Source of the DNA: Henckelia pumila | Lineage: Eukaryota; Streptophyta; Magnoliopsida; Lamiales; Gesneriaceae | Length of the DNA: 64,000 nucleotides | Direction of reading: 5' to 3' | Assembly: GCF_033568475.1 (NCBI RefSeq) | Contig: NC_133121.1 | Span: 868,001 to 932,000, forward strand | Shown here: piece after piece, positions 61,321 through 64,000 of the stretch | Layout: each line of letters starts with the position of its first letter | How positions within the stretch are numbered: the first letter of the stretch is position 1 | Notes under the pieces: model-generated | The model's input: only the letters and a program-made list of their open reading frames with translations | What the model was told of the DNA's origin: nothing | Database searches by the model: none | Translations under genes and position numbers: made by a program

Positions 61321-62662
61321 TGTTGAATCCGATATTTTGGTGATAACAAACAACAACTCATTGTATAGGAATGTGCTGCCAACCATTGTATCTCAGGAAT
61401 CTACTACAACTTCTGCCGGAAGCTTGTCAACCGCCTTTGCTCTCGACCGGCTGAAGTCACAAGCCTATCGACTGGCTATCAAAACCAGCAGAAGATAAAT
61501 CTATCTACCGGAAGCTTGTCAACCGCCTTTGTCTCTCGACCGGTTGAAGTCACAAGCTTATCGACTGGTTATTCAAACCAGCAGAGGACAAATATTTCTA
61601 CAGGTAGAATGCCAACTGCCTATCAGGATATCTCAAGACAAGTACCTGTGACAAGATGTTCTTTGCAAGATCTTTTATTAAAAGCAGAACCGGCGTGTCA
61701 GAAGATATGTTGACTCCTGCAATCGAGACAACAAGTTGCACCAAAATGGCAAAAACACAGAATGACTACAGATAAAGCATTCGACCGTTTATTCCAGTTT
61801 TGGACCCTGGAAGTTGTCTGCAGTGTACGATCTTCATGCAGAATCATCAATGCATTTATGAGCATTAAATGTGCATTCAATGCAGCATCAGAACGTTCAA
61901 AATAAAGACGTTGATGATTGACCTATATGAAGGGAAGATTGCTCAAGAAGTGACAACAACGTCTACAACAAAAAAAAAAAGAGAGACAAGCATTTCAGAA
62001 AAATCTCAATCAACTCAATCACTTGAATAATATCAGAAGTCCTCATCTGATATACTTGAGCACACTTACAAGATCACTCATCTGCTGCTCAAATAAACCC
62101 TCGCCTACAGTTCACATATCTGATCGTCAAGGATCATCCTAGGGTTTTCAAGCCTCTCGACCGCTCTGCAGTTTGAGAAGCTCAACTCAACTATACACAT
62201 TGTTGAAGAGAATTGAAGCTACTCTGAAAGCTTCCACCAGTCTGATAAGAACTGAGAATCTTATCTGTGTAAATCTAGGAGTTTCGGATTAGGCATTGGA
62301 TAAGTCCTAAGTCTGAAGTGGGTGTATTACAAGACGTTGTAATAACCAAAGTCTTCTAGTGAATTCCTTCCTAAGTGGAAGAAGGGGAGACGTAGAAGGA
62401 TTAAGCCTTCGAACTTCCATAAATCGTGCCTTAGTCTTTACTGCTATTTATCTTACTTTCTGCTCATACATTGCATTATAAACTTTGCATCACTAAAACC
62501 TCTGAACTATTTCCGCACTATTTAAGTTGTTCAAATCGTTTTAGAAGTTGAGAAAACAGATTAAGTGAACTAAACCTCACTTGATCATTTCGAAAGTAGA
62601 AGAAGAAAAGTTTCAGAGTGTATTCACCCCCCCCCCCTCTACCCTCTGAACCGATCCCAACA
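61321..62662 (+). repeat. Copia 3' LTR
   Basis: Same length and sequence as the 5' LTR except for C/T, G/A and T/G changes (61591, 61734 and 62472 regions), 11 instead of 12 C, and one more A in the A run near 61970. Confidence 0.96.
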
Positions 62663-63026
62663 AATAATTTGTAAAAATATGATTTTTTAAAAACAATATT
62701 TTTTCCGGTTTTGTTCACAACATTTCTATTTTTCAAATCTTAGGTTGGATTTTAATTGAAATGCTTGTTCATGATTTTTAAATGTTTTGGAAAGTAAATA
62801 AATATTAGAAAGGGAATGCTGAAATCAAAGAATAATAAAAATAATCCTGTGTAATTTTAAATGTATATATATGTATAGAAATAGATACAAATATTATGAA
62901 ATTTTTAATTTCATGAATATTGCGATTTAATTATGGAATTTTTTATTTCCGTTTTTAGCAACACAGTTTTGGCGGGATTTTACCGAAAATGGCAAAAACT
63001 CCATTATATATATATATATAGTAAGA

Positions 63027-64000
63027 TATATGTAATTCCAATTTTAATAATAATATATTAATATGCTCCATTTGGATAATTATTTTAAAAATATATTTAA
63101 TGTTTTATAAATTAAAAAAATTAATTTGGATAAAAATTTTTAAAATAAAAAATATCGTTGTACAAGTAAAATATTTTAAAAATGTGTGTCAAATAAAAAT
63201 TAAAATGTTTTTTTGAAGAATTAATATTTGCCATCTTCTTAATTATTTTTAACAATAAATTGTTTTTAAATAACTGTTCAAACATCTTTTTAACTATAAA
63301 AACGTATTTATAGATATTTTTAGAAACATATTTATTCTTAAAATAATTTTTACTTTTTATAAAATTTCGTAAAAATATTATATAATTTTTTTTAATAAGT
63401 AAACGTTCAAACGGAGTTAAAAATAAAAGAGAAATGTTAATACAATCATTCCGATATTTTGAGGAAAGAATTCATAATTAATTCCTTTTATTATCAATGT
63501 TTAAATAATAATCCGTTTACATCCTTTTAAACTATTTTTGTGCCCCAAATCCAAAAAAAATAAACTTTCAAAATTCCAATAATCTTAACCGTGATAAATT
63601 ATATTTAAAGTGGTATAGATCCATGAAGAGGCTAGTTACTTTGTAGATTTGGATAATTTGCTTTCACATCATTAATATTCCATCTAATCAATTAAAGTGT
63701 GTGGCAAATGAAATGTAGCCAACTTGGAATCAAGAATTCATTAGTTTTTATGAAGATCGCATTGGTTAATTAGAATAGCAAATTAATTTAGGGTAAATTG
63801 AAGATGAAGTTGAATGGATTCGTATATCTAGAATAGCACGTTAATCATGCCTAACATTCCACTAATTGTCATTCACATAAAAAGGTTCTATGCTTATTCC
63901 TAATGGGGCTATTAAATAATGTCATGTTATTCGTCTTAGAATGGAACTTTATCTTGACGATAGTTATGTAATTTAAATATTTTAAACATGCAGTACAATA
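63027..64000. other. Flank beyond the Helitron; AT-rich, no gene seen
   Basis: AT-rich DNA with many short homopolymers and no conserved frame. Confidence 0.45.

Larger units (their letters stand above)
51392..62662 (+). mobile_element. Ty1/copia element of SIRE/Maximus type, very young, with extra ORF
   Basis: LTRs 51392-52733 and 61321-62662, both 1,342 bp, differ by only three substitutions and two homopolymer length changes. The 5-bp target duplication is AATAA (51387-51391 and 62663-62667). A Met-tRNA-type primer site (TGGTATCAAAGC) and a polypurine tract (AAAAAGGGGGAAAT) are in place. Order is gag, protease, integrase, RT, RNase H, then a long extra ORF before the 3' LTR, as in SIRE/Maximus elements. 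Gag-pol is interrupted by a frameshift and a stop. Confidence 0.95.
38079..63026 (-). mobile_element. Helitron-like element carrying an RPA1-like relic, split by two LTR retrotransposons
   Basis: Read on the minus strand, the 5' end at 63026 is TCTTACTATATATATATA preceded by A. The 3' end has a 6-bp-stem hairpin (38103-38119, TGCACG/CGTGCA) and then CTAG at 38079-38082 followed by T. TC...hairpin...CTRR inserted between A and T is the Helitron signature; the 21-bp spacing between hairpin and CTAG is somewhat long. Subtracting the Ty3 (38482-48677) and Copia (51392-62667) insertions with one target copy each leaves about 3,476 bp. An RPA1-like gene on the same strand, common cargo of plant Helitrons, supports the call. 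No Rep/helicase is present, so it is non-autonomous. Confidence 0.7.

Overview
This is a plant nuclear window, almost certainly from a eudicot. Genes have GT-AG introns and AT-rich intergenic DNA, there is a MIR408 hairpin, a phytepsin-type aspartic protease with a plant-specific insert, a P-class PPR gene, a MUSTANG-type domesticated transposase and plant LTR retrotransposons. The style of the long extra ORF in the Copia element reminds me of Lamiales genomes, but that is an inference without a search.

Layout. 1-2240: 5' part of a receptor-like kinase gene (minus), running off the left edge. 4076-6232: intronless PPR gene (plus). 7637-8809: Cys-rich RING/PHD-like zinc-finger gene (minus). 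10510-10630: MIR408 hairpin (minus) with a dense cluster of GTAC copper-response cores just upstream. 11487-14640: PB1-containing MUSTANG gene (minus). 16016-17010: small two-exon membrane-protein gene resembling COX20 (minus). 17453-18175: a duplicated piece of the MUSTANG 5' region ending in a 109-bp near-perfect inverted repeat. 18795-21966: nested DNA transposon derivatives.

21966-28950: a tandem array of four broken copies of an X8 (CBM43-like) single-pass membrane protein gene, each unit associated with copies of a MITE whose repeated word is AGGACATTTG. 28950-31141: exon relics of an acyl-CoA-binding kelch protein (ACBP4/5 type). 31350-32890: LTR relic and a degraded copy of the COX20-like locus carrying a MITE that the parent locus lacks. 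34012-37610: a complete 13-exon aspartic protease gene (plus).

38079-63026: one nested mobile-element complex. The outer element looks like a minus-strand Helitron (about 3.5 kb without its insertions) with a broken RPA1-like gene. Into it went a Ty3/gypsy chromovirus (38482-48672, target duplication CTATA) and a very young Ty1/copia element (51392-62662, target duplication AATAA). The Ty3 element has a frame-restoring intron between gag and protease, and its pol is broken. The Copia element has an extra 921-codon ORF with what looks like its own promoter, and is studded with the heptamer CGGTCGA/TCGACCG. 63027-64000 is AT-rich with no gene seen.

Probably working host genes are the kinase, PPR, zinc-finger, MIR408, MUSTANG, COX20-like and aspartic protease loci. 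The rest is duplication debris and mobile DNA. No operon-like cooperation is expected. Coordinates of splice sites were read by eye from GT-AG signals and frame continuity.
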